From: CAZXYS01 sp964645005
GTDB taxonomy: Bacteria; Bacteroidota; Ignavibacteria; Kapaibacteriales; UBA2268
NCBI GenBank assembly: GCA_964645005.1
Contig: CAZXYS010000005.1
Coordinates: 62,001-126,000, forward strand
Direction of reading: 5' to 3'
Length of the DNA: 64,000 bases
Position 1 is the stretch's first letter. Each line of letters opens with the position of its first letter. The position numbers were made by a program, and so were the translations under genes. Below, in pieces: positions 1 to 8,811 of the stretch. Under the pieces are notes generated by a model. It saw only the letters and a list, made by a program, of their open reading frames with translations, ran no database searches and was not told where the DNA came from.

Positions 1-39
1 CGTTATAATTTATGGATTTTAAAATAACGGGAAAAACAA

Positions 40-936
40 ATGAAAATAAATATAGATGACAGCGCAGGATTTTGCTGGGGAGTTGTAAGAACAATAGATA
101 TGGCTGAGGAAGAGCTTCAGAAGGACAAAGCGGAAAATGTTTACGTCCTTGGACAGATCATCCACAATCCCCGCGAAACCGAACGACTTGAGAATAAAGG
201 ACTAAAGATCATCTCACACGACGACTTAGACAGCATTTCGGATGAAAATGCAAAAGTAATAGTCCGCGCGCACGGCGAACCGCCATCTACTTACCAAAAA
301 GCAGAAGAGAATGGTCTGAATCTTGTCGATGCTACCTGCCCATTGGTAACCTCTCTCCAAAAGCGGATTAAAAAGTACCATGACAAAGGATTCCAGATTG
401 TAATTTACGGCAAGAGAGAACATCCCGAGATAGTGGGTATCAGAGGCTTCGTCAACGAAGATTGCATTGTGATTCGTACTAAAGAAGAAGCCATTGAAAG
501 AGTGGACTTCACTAAAAAGACTGCCGTATTCTCGCAGACTACTATGCATCGCGAGGCTTATAAGGAAATTAAGGATTTCCTTGGAGAGCGTATTTCCGAA
601 GTCATTGACGGCGGCGATCTGAAAGACCACTATCAGGCTAAAAATTCCATCTGCAAAGCCGTTGCCGACCGCTACGGACACCTGGAAGAATTCTCAAAGC
701 AGAATGATGCGGTTCTTTTCATAGCCGGACGTTCCTCATCAAACGGCAAGGCGCTGTACAAGGTATGCCGCGCAGTAAACGAGTGTACTTACTTCATCGA
801 GGACTCCGAAGAAATCGATTATAGCTGGTTCGACGGCGTCGAATCATTGGGGGTCACCGGTGCCACAAGTACGCCGCAGTGGTACCTGAAGCAGGTCGCC
901 AAAGAGATAGAGAAAAATATGGAACCGGTGGCATAA
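40..936 (+). CDS. ispH: 4-hydroxy-3-methylbut-2-enyl diphosphate reductase (IspH/LytB)
   Basis: Last step of the methylerythritol phosphate pathway: reduces HMBPP to IPP and DMAPP in the cytoplasm using a [4Fe-4S] cluster. The 298 residues match the family length. The N-terminal AGFCWGV segment carries the first cluster cysteine (C12); C100 in DATCPLV and C205 in NSICKAV fit the other two ligands. Substrate-contacting elements such as IIHN (near 41), HPE (128-130) and GRSSSN in the C-terminal third are visible. It appears monocistronic, with a short stem-loop downstream near 966-988. The start is the first ATG after an A-rich, purine-containing leader. Confidence 0.95.
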   Translation: MKINIDDSAGFCWGVVRTIDMAEEELQKDKAENVYVLGQIIHNPRETERLENKGLKIISHDDLDSISDENAKVIVRAHGEPPSTYQKAEENGLNLVDATCPLVTSLQKRIKKYHDKGFQIVIYGKREHPEIVGIRGFVNEDCIVIRTKEEAIERVDFTKKTAVFSQTTMHREAYKEIKDFLGERISEVIDGGDLKDHYQAKNSICKAVADRYGHLEEFSKQNDAVLFIAGRSSSNGKALYKVCRAVNECTYFIEDSEEIDYSWFDGVESLGVTGATSTPQWYLKQVAKEIEKNMEPVA

Positions 937-1198
937 CGATAAATACAAAACCAATAATTTTGCTGGAGCAGTACAAATTGTGCTCCTGCAGTATTTAAAT
1001 AATCCTCCCCCTATCATTGCTAAAATCCGATTCAGCAATGAATTTTTCCATAAAAATGCACTTTTCCCAATATCATCAATTAACTTTGAAAACCTTGAAT
1101 TAATAGCCGTTAGCCATTTACAGTTAGCCGTTAACCTATCTATTAAAACCAGTAATCTTGCATAAATATTTAATCAACCAAAAATCCTATAGTCAATG

Positions 1199-1639
1199 TC
1201 ACACCATCCTGTGAATCACATGTTTCACCACGCCCTGCACGCGGAAAGCCATATAATATTCAATCTCTATCGGCAGGAAATTCCGGTTGGCTGAATAGAG
1301 GTATACCCTGCCGTCGATCTCGCGGTATTTCTTAACGGTCATCTCGCCGTTCAGGGCGGCGATGACGATTTTGCCGTCGCGGGGCTTTTCGTTGGCATCT
1401 ACGACTAAGATGTCGCCGTCAAAAATATTTTCATCTATCATACTTTCCCCGTTAACACGCACCAGATACGTGTCGCCAGGCTTTGGCGCGAGGTATTTAT
1501 TCAGGTCGAGGATAAGCTGTTCATTTTGGTCAGGGGATAAACCCGCCGGGATAGCCGCCGGCAGCATAGGCGCTTCGAAATCGTAATGATTCTTCAGTTC
1601 AACTATTTTATTTACCACAAGCTTTTTCATCTTTACCAT
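1199..1639 (-). CDS. UmuD-like S24 self-cleaving protein, catalytically complete
   Basis: 146-residue S24/LexA-superfamily protein most like UmuD, the RecA-stimulated accessory subunit of DNA polymerase V. It has a short N-terminal arm, an Ala-Gly cleavage site (A32-G33 in PAGLS), the nucleophile Ser66 in VNGESMID and the general base Lys103 in GEMTVKK; the 37-residue Ser-to-Lys spacing is that of UmuD. There is no helix-turn-helix, so it is not LexA. No umuC or dinB polymerase gene is nearby. A second, serine-less homologue lies 176 bp upstream in the same orientation. The start could also be the second ATG, three codons in; no strong ribosome binding site decides between them. Confidence 0.85.
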   Translation of the reverse strand: MVKMKKLVVNKIVELKNHYDFEAPMLPAAIPAGLSPDQNEQLILDLNKYLAPKPGDTYLVRVNGESMIDENIFDGDILVVDANEKPRDGKIVIAALNGEMTVKKYREIDGRVYLYSANRNFLPIEIEYYMAFRVQGVVKHVIHRMV

Positions 1640-1689
1640 ACGTTTTTTAATGAGAATCTTAACAGGGGACGAATCTGATGTTATAATTT

Positions 1690-1757
1690 CGCCGCAGTTC
1701 GACTCCGCTTACTGTGACACTTGTTTTTCTCATCCCGAGCGAAGTCGGAGGATAGAC
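1690..1757. repeat. Intergenic palindrome-rich repeat, TTCGACTCCGCT family
   Basis: The spacer between the two UmuD-like genes holds TTCGACTCCGCTTACTGTG followed by CATCCCGAGCGAAGTCGGAGG, whose halves are partly complementary (GACTCCGCT versus AGCGAAGTC). A related sequence, CTTCGACTCCGCTCAGTGCG, occurs inside the element at 44590-44703. Elements of this look are common non-coding repeats in FCB genomes. Confidence 0.5.
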
Positions 1758-1815
1758 AAAAACAACTCCTGATCCAATCCCAGCGCTATTATTATCAACA
1801 ATTTTTATGCCGGAA

Positions 1816-2241
1816 TTAAAGCGAATGTATGATCTTCGTTACCACGCCCACCGGTTTAAGGTCCATATACGGATCAATTTTCAGCGGCAGGAACTGCCCA
1901 TTCTGCGATTCGAGAAACTTATCGCCGTCAATTTCCCTATAGACTTTCACCGTCAGTGAGCCATCCATCGAGATTACGACAACATTGCCATCCTTCGGCG
2001 GCAGCGAAGTATCCACGATAAGGATATCCCCGTCGTCAATGTCGGCACCCTTCATTCTTGCGCCGTTTACCCGCGCGAAGAAAGTCGCCGCCGGATGATC
2101 CACCAGAAATTCATTCAGGTCGATATCCGTTTCGATGTCGTCATCTACGGGAATCGGCTTGCCTGCCGAGACAGACATAGTGAACAAGGGCAGCTTATGC
2201 CCTTCGTGAGGCTGGAATCCGAAAATTTGTGTTATTTCCAT
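1816..2241 (-). CDS. UmuD-like protein lacking the catalytic serine
   Basis: 141-residue homologue of the neighbouring UmuD-like protein. It keeps the Ala-Gly cleavage site (A26-G27 in VSAGKP) and the catalytic lysine (K99 in GSLTVKV), but the nucleophile position reads VNGARMKG, with Arg62 in place of Ser. Cleavage-site-to-Ser position (35) and Ser-position-to-Lys (37) spacings equal those of E. coli UmuD, so the alignment is secure. Other conserved stretches (DGDILIVD, GVVTKIIHSL) are intact, arguing against random decay. It cannot self-cleave by the usual chemistry; it may be cut in trans by, or form heterodimers with, the intact partner. The start ATG is preceded by AGGGGAT in the leader. 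Confidence 0.8.
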   Translation of the reverse strand: MEITQIFGFQPHEGHKLPLFTMSVSAGKPIPVDDDIETDIDLNEFLVDHPAATFFARVNGARMKGADIDDGDILIVDTSLPPKDGNVVVISMDGSLTVKVYREIDGDKFLESQNGQFLPLKIDPYMDLKPVGVVTKIIHSL

Positions 2242-2589
2242 GGTTATCCCCTTTATGCTTAAAATTCTGTATGTTTCTTATGAGAGCGACCTAAAACATC
2301 ATTCTTAGCGCAGCTAAGAATCCAGCGTAATTAGATTCCTGCATTCGCAGTAATAACATTCATGCTATTCATGACGCCCCAGCGTCATTCATCAAAATAA
2401 ATAAAAAAACCTGCTATAGCAGGGCAGGTATCGCATCTTTACTAAAAAGATTAAAATACCAAATGCAGTTTAGCCCCCCCTGCATTTTTTAAAGATATAA
2501 TTTTTCCTGATATTTTGCAAATTTAGTTTTAAGTTGAATATTGCAAAATTTAAAAAGTACATAAATGAATAAGAAAAAGGCAAGGTTTA
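2242..2589. other. Intergenic gap between umuD-like gene and rnhA
   Basis: 348 bp without a credible gene, separating divergent genes. It contains fragments of a dispersed repeat: a GATTCCTGC segment near 2333 and a short palindrome, CCTGCTATAGCAGG, at about 2409-2422 followed by GCAGGTATC. The remainder is AT-rich and presumably holds promoters for both flanking genes; no operator was recognised with confidence. Confidence 0.5.
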
Positions 2590-3312
2590 ATGAATTATGA
2601 CGCGGAAATATACACCGACGGCGCCTGTCTGGGAAATCCAGGACCGGGCGGTTACGGCGCTGTCATCATGGAAAATGACAATCGCGTAGAACTATCCGGC
2701 GGCTTCAGGAAAACGACAAATAACAGGATGGAATTACTCGCGGTGATAGCGGCGCTCAAGTATTTCGCCGGTAGAAAAGGGCTCAGGCTGAAGATACACA
2801 GCGATTCCAAGCTGATAATAAATGCTTTCAACCAGCATTGGATAAAAGCATGGAAAAGGCGGGGCTGGAAGAAAGCTGACGGCGATACCGTGCTCAACAA
2901 AGACCTCTGGCAGGAACTCGCTAAGCTCGAAGAGCAGCATTATGTCACATTCGAATGGGTGAAGGGACACGCGGGCATCGAGGAAAACGAACGCTGCGAC
3001 GAACTTTCCAAAGCCGCAGCAATTCAGGACGAACTGCTTCCCGATCCCGCTTACGACGGCGGCAAAGGCAAGAGCATTATCCGGTTCGCCGAAGAAGAGG
3101 CCGCCGAAGCGCTGAAAACCACTACTCTGGCGAGTGAAATACTATCCGGCAAATACCAGGATATATCATTTGCAGTAAAAGAAGACAACAACAGCGACAA
3201 ATGGCTTGAGATAAGCGACAAAAACCCCGCTGCAGCCTCTGCTATAAAGCTTTCCGCAGCAGATGTTGATGAGATATTAGAACTGCTGGGAAGAATGAAA
3301 GACAAATTATAA
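2590..3312 (+). CDS. rnhA: Ribonuclease HI with C-terminal extension
   Basis: Residues 1-145 are a complete RNase HI, the cytoplasmic endonuclease that degrades the RNA strand of RNA-DNA hybrids. Catalytic residues are visible as D10 (YTDGACLGNPGPGG), E48 (NNRMELL), D72 (IHSDSKLI) and D137 (ENERCDEL), with H126 in the KGHAG loop. The usual enzyme is about 150-160 residues; this one is 240. Residues 146-240 add an acidic linker and a compact module ending in KWLEIS...AIKLSAADVDEILELL, reminiscent of PC4/PUR-type single-strand nucleic-acid-binding folds, though that is a tentative pattern match. Confidence 0.93.
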   Translation: MNYDAEIYTDGACLGNPGPGGYGAVIMENDNRVELSGGFRKTTNNRMELLAVIAALKYFAGRKGLRLKIHSDSKLIINAFNQHWIKAWKRRGWKKADGDTVLNKDLWQELAKLEEQHYVTFEWVKGHAGIEENERCDELSKAAAIQDELLPDPAYDGGKGKSIIRFAEEEAAEALKTTTLASEILSGKYQDISFAVKEDNNSDKWLEISDKNPAAASAIKLSAADVDEILELLGRMKDKL

Positions 3313-3370
3313 GAAAATCTTATTCGTTTTAATAATCTCAAAAGATGATGTAGAATAAATTATCTTTTTT

Positions 3371-4240
3371 ATGGAACAGAAAAACATTATGATTACCGGC
3401 GCTAATGCCGGAATTGGTAAAGCGGCGGCAGACGCTCTCGCATATCAGGGACATAGAATTATCATGGTCTGCCGCAATCCTGAAAAAGCTGAAAATGCAA
3501 AGCAGGACATAATTCAAAAAACAGGCAACAAAGATATTGAGATAATAATCGCCGATCACTCTTCCATGAGTCAGGTGAAAAGCACGGCGGAAGAATTTTA
3601 CAACCAATTCAACAAGCTGGATGTACTCATCAACAATGCCGGACTAGTCACAGCCGGCAGAAATGTTACCGAGGATGGCTTTGAAGAGATGTTCGCCGTA
3701 AATCATCTATCATATTTCCTGCTGACAAATCTGTTAATCGATGTACTTAAAAAGTCGAATGATCCCAGAATAATCAATGTCGCTTCCGGCGCTCATGGAA
3801 GGATCAGCAGGATCGATTGGAACGACCTGCAAAGCACCCGCAGTTTCAAGCCGTTCATTGTTTACAGTTATACAAAATTGCTAAACATTCTTTTCACTAA
3901 CGAACTTGCCAGAAGGCTGAAGAATACTAATATCAAAGCGAATTCCATGCATCCCGGATTTGTCGCATCTAATTTCGGCAAAAGTGGTAATGCAGCTATC
4001 AGAAATATGGTTAGAATGGGACGCCCATTTGCCAGAAGTACGAAGAAGGGCGCCGAAACCATCGTTTATCTTGCTGTTTCGCCGCAGGTCGAAGACGAAA
4101 CCGGCAAATACTTCTTCGACAAAGAGCCGGTGCAGCCTTCACGGCTTGCCCGCGATCCCGACAGCGCAAAAAAGCTCTGGGAAAAGAGCGAGAACTTGCT
4201 GCAGAGCTTTCTTGAAGTTAATCCCGAACTCAACAGATAA
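3371..4240 (+). CDS. Short-chain dehydrogenase/reductase (retinol dehydrogenase-like)
   Basis: 289-residue NAD(P)-dependent SDR. The Rossmann cofactor motif TGANAGIG is at 9-16, NNAG at 88-91, the catalytic Ser at about 139 (NVASGAHG) and the Tyr165-Lys169 pair in YSYTK. An arginine after the second beta strand (MVCRNPEKA) suggests NADP preference. The sequence style resembles retinol dehydrogenase/WW-oxidoreductase-like SDRs; the substrate cannot be told. It is the first gene of a three-gene operon: the next gene starts 3 bp after its stop. Confidence 0.88.
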   Translation: MEQKNIMITGANAGIGKAAADALAYQGHRIIMVCRNPEKAENAKQDIIQKTGNKDIEIIIADHSSMSQVKSTAEEFYNQFNKLDVLINNAGLVTAGRNVTEDGFEEMFAVNHLSYFLLTNLLIDVLKKSNDPRIINVASGAHGRISRIDWNDLQSTRSFKPFIVYSYTKLLNILFTNELARRLKNTNIKANSMHPGFVASNFGKSGNAAIRNMVRMGRPFARSTKKGAETIVYLAVSPQVEDETGKYFFDKEPVQPSRLARDPDSAKKLWEKSENLLQSFLEVNPELNR

Positions 4241-4243
4241 CAA

Positions 4244-5176
4244 GTGACCAGACGCAATTACATAAAACTTCTATCAGCTTTTCCGGCGGCTTTGTTCCTA
4301 AAGCTGCCGGAAAAAAGCCGAATTAACGAGAAAAATATCCAAATCGAGGTCAATTCTTCCCAAAAAACAAGAGATAAATTTAATGACACAATCGATAAAG
4401 CTCTGGAAAATGAGTGGGTATCTCTTGACATAGGTGAACTTATCGGCAAAATTGGCATGGAATTCCTCGGCGTATCTTATGCTGCGGGCACTCTTGAAAA
4501 TAAAGGACCGGAAGTCTGCTCTATCAATTTACATGGCTTGGACTGTGTCACTTTTTATGAAAATACCCTCTGCATGGCTCGCATTCTCAAAAAAGGGAAA
4601 TCATCGTTCGAAAACCTCGTCGAAGAGATCACCTACACCCGCTATCGCGGCGGCGTTTTGGACGGATACGTTTCCCGCCTGCACTATACTTCAGACTGGA
4701 TCTATGACAATGTAAAAAAAGGTGTGGTCAGCAACATCACTGAGAATATCGGCGGCGAACCTTATCTCGTGAAGGTTTCGTTCATGTCTGAGAACCCTCA
4801 ATACTACGATAAATTAAAAGGTCATCCCGAAAGAGTTAAAAAGATCGCCGAAATCGAGAAAGAAATCAATTCCCGCAAGCAGTATTACATCAAACAGGAA
4901 AATATCAAAGAAGCAGAGAAATACCTGCAAACCGGCGATATCATAGCCTTCACCACCACCAAAAAAGGGCTGGATTATTCCCACACAGGCTTGGCTTACA
5001 GGGATGATTTTGGCAGTTTGAGATTACTGCATGCTTCTACATCCGAAGATAAAGTCATACTTGATGAAAATCTGCATATATACACCAATTCGGTGAAAAT
5101 TCACACGGGTATAACCGTCGCCAGACCACTCGAACCGAAAACCGGGGAAAAAGGAATCGACAGGGAAAGCAAATGA
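4244..5176 (+). CDS. DUF1460 (N-acetylmuramoyl-L-alanine amidase-like) exported protein
   Basis: 310 residues with an NlpC/P60-like cysteine amidase fold of the DUF1460 family: nucleophile Cys101 in HGLDCVTF, the family motif YRGGVLDGYVSRLHY (134-148), His247 in DYSHTGLA and His263 in LLHAST. The N-terminus, with RR followed by a hydrophobic stretch (LLSAFPAALFLKL), looks like a signal or Tat-type leader. It starts at GTG, 3 bp after the SDR stop, and overlaps the following transporter gene by 4 bp, so the three are co-transcribed. Family members cleave peptidoglycan peptides, making cell-wall turnover or muropeptide processing the likely role. Confidence 0.82.
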   Translation: MTRRNYIKLLSAFPAALFLKLPEKSRINEKNIQIEVNSSQKTRDKFNDTIDKALENEWVSLDIGELIGKIGMEFLGVSYAAGTLENKGPEVCSINLHGLDCVTFYENTLCMARILKKGKSSFENLVEEITYTRYRGGVLDGYVSRLHYTSDWIYDNVKKGVVSNITENIGGEPYLVKVSFMSENPQYYDKLKGHPERVKKIAEIEKEINSRKQYYIKQENIKEAEKYLQTGDIIAFTTTKKGLDYSHTGLAYRDDFGSLRLLHASTSEDKVILDENLHIYTNSVKIHTGITVARPLEPKTGEKGIDRESK

Positions 5177-6594
5177 AAAACACCTACGATTCATTCCTCG
5201 CTTCCATTAAAAAATTTCCCCGACCATTCTGGATTTTAAACATAATGAACATGCTCGAGCGTATGGCATTCTGGGTAGTTTTGCTGCAAATGCCGGTGTA
5301 CATCGCCCAGAAAGACGCTCCCGGCGGTTTGCACTGGGAACAAACGATCAAAGGTGTCATCTATCTCTGGTGGGCGCTAGTGCAGAATTTCACCCCCATC
5401 TTCTCCGGCGGCTTTGCCGATAGATACGGCTACAAACGAGTAATGGCGGTATCTTTCCTCATTTCCATAACAGGATTTATACTTTTAGGCACGCAGAGAG
5501 AATTTTTCCCATTTTTGCTGGGAACGCTGGTACTCGGCTTGGGGCTCGGCATATTCAAGCCGGTACTGCAGGGCTCTATCGCCAGAACACTGGACGGGAA
5601 AAACGCTTCTCTCGGCTGGTCTATCAATGTCATGATGATAAACATAGCAGTATTTCTGGGCGTTCCGCTGTCAGTCTTTCTGAAAGACATAGACTGGCTG
5701 GCGGTCTTTCTCGGCAGTGCAGCGATCATCGCATTGAACTACCTCATGCTGTTCTTCTACAAGGACTTCGAACGCATCGAAAGCGCCGTCAAAAATCCCC
5801 TTAAAATACTGAAAACTACATTCGCCAATCTCGCCAACAGCCGGCTGCTGATCTTCGTTTTCCTCATGTCCGGCTTTACGATGACATACATGCAATTCTA
5901 CGAGACGCTGCCTAATTTCATAATCGATTGGGTAAACACCACTGATCTCGTACAATTCTTTAACCTGCCGGATTTCATGACACGCCAAACCAGCAGCGGC
6001 ACAATGGCCGCCTGGGAATGGTTCTACAACATCAACACTGGACTGATAATAATTGCGGTCGTCGCCGTAAACAGGCTATTCTTCCGCTTAAAATCAACTG
6101 CCGCGATTACTATTGGCATATTCACAGCGGTTGCCGGGTTTACATTATCCGGCATCAGCACTGCAGGCTGGTTTCTCGCCGCCGGGATCATCATTTACAC
6201 AATCGGCGAGATGACTACCAATCCCCGCTTCAACGAATTCATGGGAAAAATTGCCCCTGCTAAAGACAAAGCGTTATACATGAGCTATCTCAATATCTCG
6301 TGGGCATTTGGGCTTGCCGGCGGCTCGCTTCTCGGCGGCTGGCTCTACAAGGCTTTCGGCGAGAAATCCGGTCTGGCTATGAAATACATTTCGGAGAATT
6401 TCAAAATTTCTGAAAAGATCACCCACTCAAATTCCATTGCAAAACTACAGGAATTAACCGGACTAAATCCCGAAGCCGCTGCAAAACTGCTCTGGGTCAC
6501 TTACGATCCCTGGATCTTATTCATACCATTCATTGTTTTGGGTATTATCTCTGCTATAGGAATGTATTTTTATTCGAAATATGCCGATCAATAA
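5173..6594 (+). CDS. MFS transporter, POT/peptide-transporter-like
   Basis: 473-residue polytopic membrane protein with about 12 or more hydrophobic segments. The first helix carries NMLERMAFW, resembling the ExxER motif of proton-coupled oligopeptide transporters, and the loop after TM2 has GGFADRYGYKRVM, the MFS motif A. GLGLGIFKPVLQGSIA also resembles POT proteins. Its ATG overlaps the DUF1460 gene stop (ATGA). Next to a cell-wall amidase, import of peptides or peptidoglycan fragments is a reasonable inference, but the substrate is unproven. Its last 7 bp overlap the convergent lipoprotein gene. Confidence 0.85.
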   Translation: MKNTYDSFLASIKKFPRPFWILNIMNMLERMAFWVVLLQMPVYIAQKDAPGGLHWEQTIKGVIYLWWALVQNFTPIFSGGFADRYGYKRVMAVSFLISITGFILLGTQREFFPFLLGTLVLGLGLGIFKPVLQGSIARTLDGKNASLGWSINVMMINIAVFLGVPLSVFLKDIDWLAVFLGSAAIIALNYLMLFFYKDFERIESAVKNPLKILKTTFANLANSRLLIFVFLMSGFTMTYMQFYETLPNFIIDWVNTTDLVQFFNLPDFMTRQTSSGTMAAWEWFYNINTGLIIIAVVAVNRLFFRLKSTAAITIGIFTAVAGFTLSGISTAGWFLAAGIIIYTIGEMTTNPRFNEFMGKIAPAKDKALYMSYLNISWAFGLAGGSLLGGWLYKAFGEKSGLAMKYISENFKISEKITHSNSIAKLQELTGLNPEAAAKLLWVTYDPWILFIPFIVLGIISAIGMYFYSKYADQ

Positions 6595-7346
6595 TACTCA
6601 TACTCGAATACGTATTTTTTAATGATTTTGCCATTGGGCAAGCTTTCCGTTTCAATCTTCACTTTACCGTGGCGGTTATATATGAAAGTCTTTATAGTCT
6701 CGATATTTCCCGAGGAATTGAAATTTATGAGCTTGACCGTATAATCCTGTTTTTCATAATAAAGGCTGTCTCTTGCCTGATATGTTCCGTTAGCTCCGGG
6801 ATTGACATAGCGGTTTACTAAATTTCCCTCAGAATTATAATTATTCTCATAACTGACTTCATCAGAAATAGAACCGGTTGTATCCAACTCTACTCTTTTA
6901 ACGAGATTGCCTTCAGCATCATAATCAAATTTTTCAATAGAAATCAAAGTACCATTGTCATTATATACCATCTTCTTTTGTTTTCTTCCGGCTTCTCCAA
7001 AGATATATTCAATGGATATTGAGGAATCTACAACTCCTTCATCATTAAAATACAATCTTTTCTCCAGGCTGGATTTATCGGAATAAGAAAAAGTCGATCT
7101 GGTTTGTATAACACCATCTTCATCAAATTCTTCCAAAGATATTAAATTACTTTCCTTATCAAATTGTTTACATGATACTTTTTGTATTTTAGAACCTGTG
7201 GTATTGTCAGCGAGCCATTTTGTCTGGGATTGAATTTTTAACTTAGTCTGACCACTTTTCAAAGGACCGGAAGGATTGCAGGAGTATAGCAAAAAAGCCA
7301 TTACCCCTAAGATAAACAAAACCCGGTATTTGTCAAATAAGTTCAT
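6588..7346 (-). CDS. Lipoprotein with repeated YDAEGNLV-type beta motifs
   Basis: 252-residue predicted lipoprotein; the signal peptide ends in the lipobox LLYSC (cysteine 23 from the chosen ATG). The mature part is a series of roughly 20-25-residue units such as FDEDGVIQTRSTFSY, YNDNGTLISIEKFDY and YDAEGNLVKRVELD, resembling YD/Rhs-like or YwqK-like beta repeats. No enzymatic motif is seen and no function is assigned. The ATG at 7346 is preferred to an in-frame TTG three codons upstream. Confidence 0.75.
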   Translation of the reverse strand: MNLFDKYRVLFILGVMAFLLYSCNPSGPLKSGQTKLKIQSQTKWLADNTTGSKIQKVSCKQFDKESNLISLEEFDEDGVIQTRSTFSYSDKSSLEKRLYFNDEGVVDSSISIEYIFGEAGRKQKKMVYNDNGTLISIEKFDYDAEGNLVKRVELDTTGSISDEVSYENNYNSEGNLVNRYVNPGANGTYQARDSLYYEKQDYTVKLINFNSSGNIETIKTFIYNRHGKVKIETESLPNGKIIKKYVFEYEYY

Positions 7347-7545
7347 AATTTTCAATTAGTTAATGAGTATAGTATTTGTATCATAATTTTAAAAAAAATG
7401 CAGGTTTAATTTTATTAACGTATTGTCCGGAATAATAATTTTACTCGTACTGTAAACATTTATATATTTATAAAAATACTGAGAATCATTTATTCTATTA
7501 TCTCTAATAATAACAGAACAAAGAGCAAAAAGTTACCACTTTATA

Positions 7546-7911
7546 TTATTTTTTTAATTCCTCCACCGCTTCATCATAAGTAGTAAATATTGGTAATACA
7601 TCGCTAAGTTTAACAATATCAAAAATTTTACTCACATAACTATTTGGACGGCAAAGCACAAGCTTGCCCCCCGCTTTACCGATCATAGAATTTCCTGAGA
7701 GTATTGCACCTATAGTGTCGGATGCAATGTATTCAACATTATAAAGGTCAACAATCACATTCGTGAAATTCTTATCCTTCACGATTTTCTTGAATTCATC
7801 ACGCAGGTTAATCACATCTTCGGATTGCTTGCTTACCGCAGTAGAACTGCCCGACAGCTTCATCACAGCGAAGTCGTCCTTATATTCGATTTTTACCTCA
7901 AACTGGGTCAT
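7546..7911 (-). CDS. STAS-domain protein (anti-sigma factor antagonist-like)
   Basis: 121-residue single STAS domain of the SpoIIAA/RsbV type. The beta-strand VIVDLYNVEYIASDTIGAIL matches the region holding the phosphorylatable serine; the sequence is ASDTIG rather than DSSGLG, with the first serine kept. Family members bind anti-sigma kinases or sit in partner-switching and signal-scaffold complexes. No cognate RsbW-like kinase or PP2C phosphatase gene is adjacent, so its partner must be elsewhere. It appears monocistronic. Confidence 0.85.
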   Translation of the reverse strand: MTQFEVKIEYKDDFAVMKLSGSSTAVSKQSEDVINLRDEFKKIVKDKNFTNVIVDLYNVEYIASDTIGAILSGNSMIGKAGGKLVLCRPNSYVSKIFDIVKLSDVLPIFTTYDEAVEELKK

Positions 7912-8077
7912 TTGATACCTTTAAATTTGTTAATGTACATTTTTTACCTATTTAACTAAAATACAAAATTTTTTTGAAAAATACCCAACTATATTTTTAA
8001 AAAAACGTTTAGTATTTGTAATGGCTAATTATTATATTAGAATAATATAAATTATTATTATTTATAAATGTAAAAAT

Positions 8078-8731
8078 ATGAAATATTTTGGTTGTTTTTT
8101 AATAATATTGTTGTTTTTGTCAAATAATTTTGCCAATGGAAAACGATTCCGTGTTTCGCAATTACCTAACGGCGGCGTTAATGATTGCGCCAACTGCCAT
8201 CTCTACAAAGCTGAGAAGACACCATTCGGTAAAGATATTGAGGAAAATTTTCTTAAAGACGGCGATGTCGTCTGGGGACCTGAACTCGCCAACCTTGATT
8301 CCGACGGAGACGGTTTCACAAACGGCGAGGAACTTCAGGATCCCAACGGCGAATGGCAGTCCGGCGAAGCCGATCCCGGTAACGCTAATTTAGTCAGCCT
8401 TCCCGGCGATGATCAAAGCACACCGCCGCAGAGCAGCGTTTCACGCTCGATAGCGGCTGTAAATTCGCTGAGTATCTCGCCCAATCCGATTTTTCAGGAA
8501 GTCAACATTAATTTCGAACTGAAAAAATCCGGCAATGTCAGCATTCATCTGTATGATATTGAAGGCAATTTCATTAAAACACTGACAAATGAATTTATGA
8601 GCACCGGCGCCCACAATCTACAATGGAGCAAAGCTCAAATACCGCCGTACTCCCTGACTTCAGGTGTATATTGGCTGCGTTTCGACTTCGACGGCAGCAG
8701 CATGGTCAGGAAACTCATGATCACAAATTAA
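8078..8731 (+). CDS. T9SS-exported protein with one CxxCH site and EF-hand-like calcium loop
   Basis: 217 residues: signal peptide (1-21), a short region with one haem-c attachment motif (DCANCH, about 37-42), then a thrombospondin-type-3/EF-hand-like calcium loop DSDGDGFTNGEEL, a Pro/Ser linker, and a C-terminal T9SS sorting domain (ISPNP ... GVYWLRF ... VRKLMITN). Such mini-cytochrome plus calcium-loop modules are known in secreted proteins; here the tail predicts export across the outer membrane. Electron-transfer or metal-related surface function is inference. A rho-independent terminator follows. Confidence 0.8.
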   Translation: MKYFGCFLIILLFLSNNFANGKRFRVSQLPNGGVNDCANCHLYKAEKTPFGKDIEENFLKDGDVVWGPELANLDSDGDGFTNGEELQDPNGEWQSGEADPGNANLVSLPGDDQSTPPQSSVSRSIAAVNSLSISPNPIFQEVNINFELKKSGNVSIHLYDIEGNFIKTLTNEFMSTGAHNLQWSKAQIPPYSLTSGVYWLRFDFDGSSMVRKLMITN

Positions 8732-8755
8732 TCAAAAAAAATCATTTGCAAATCT

Positions 8756-8793
8756 GCCCGAAATCATGTAAAATTGGTTTCGGGCTTTTTTTT
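8756..8793 (+). terminator. Rho-independent terminator after the CxxCH protein gene
   Basis: Perfect 8-bp stem GCCCGAAA / TTTCGGGC with a 14-nt loop, immediately followed by eight T residues. It ends transcription of the upstream gene just before the CPBP protease gene. Confidence 0.9.
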
Positions 8794-8811
8794 ATATTCA
8801 TTGGGATAAAA

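Noticed and set aside
1816..2241. LexA repressor
   Set aside because: No N-terminal helix-turn-helix and too short; the features are those of UmuD.
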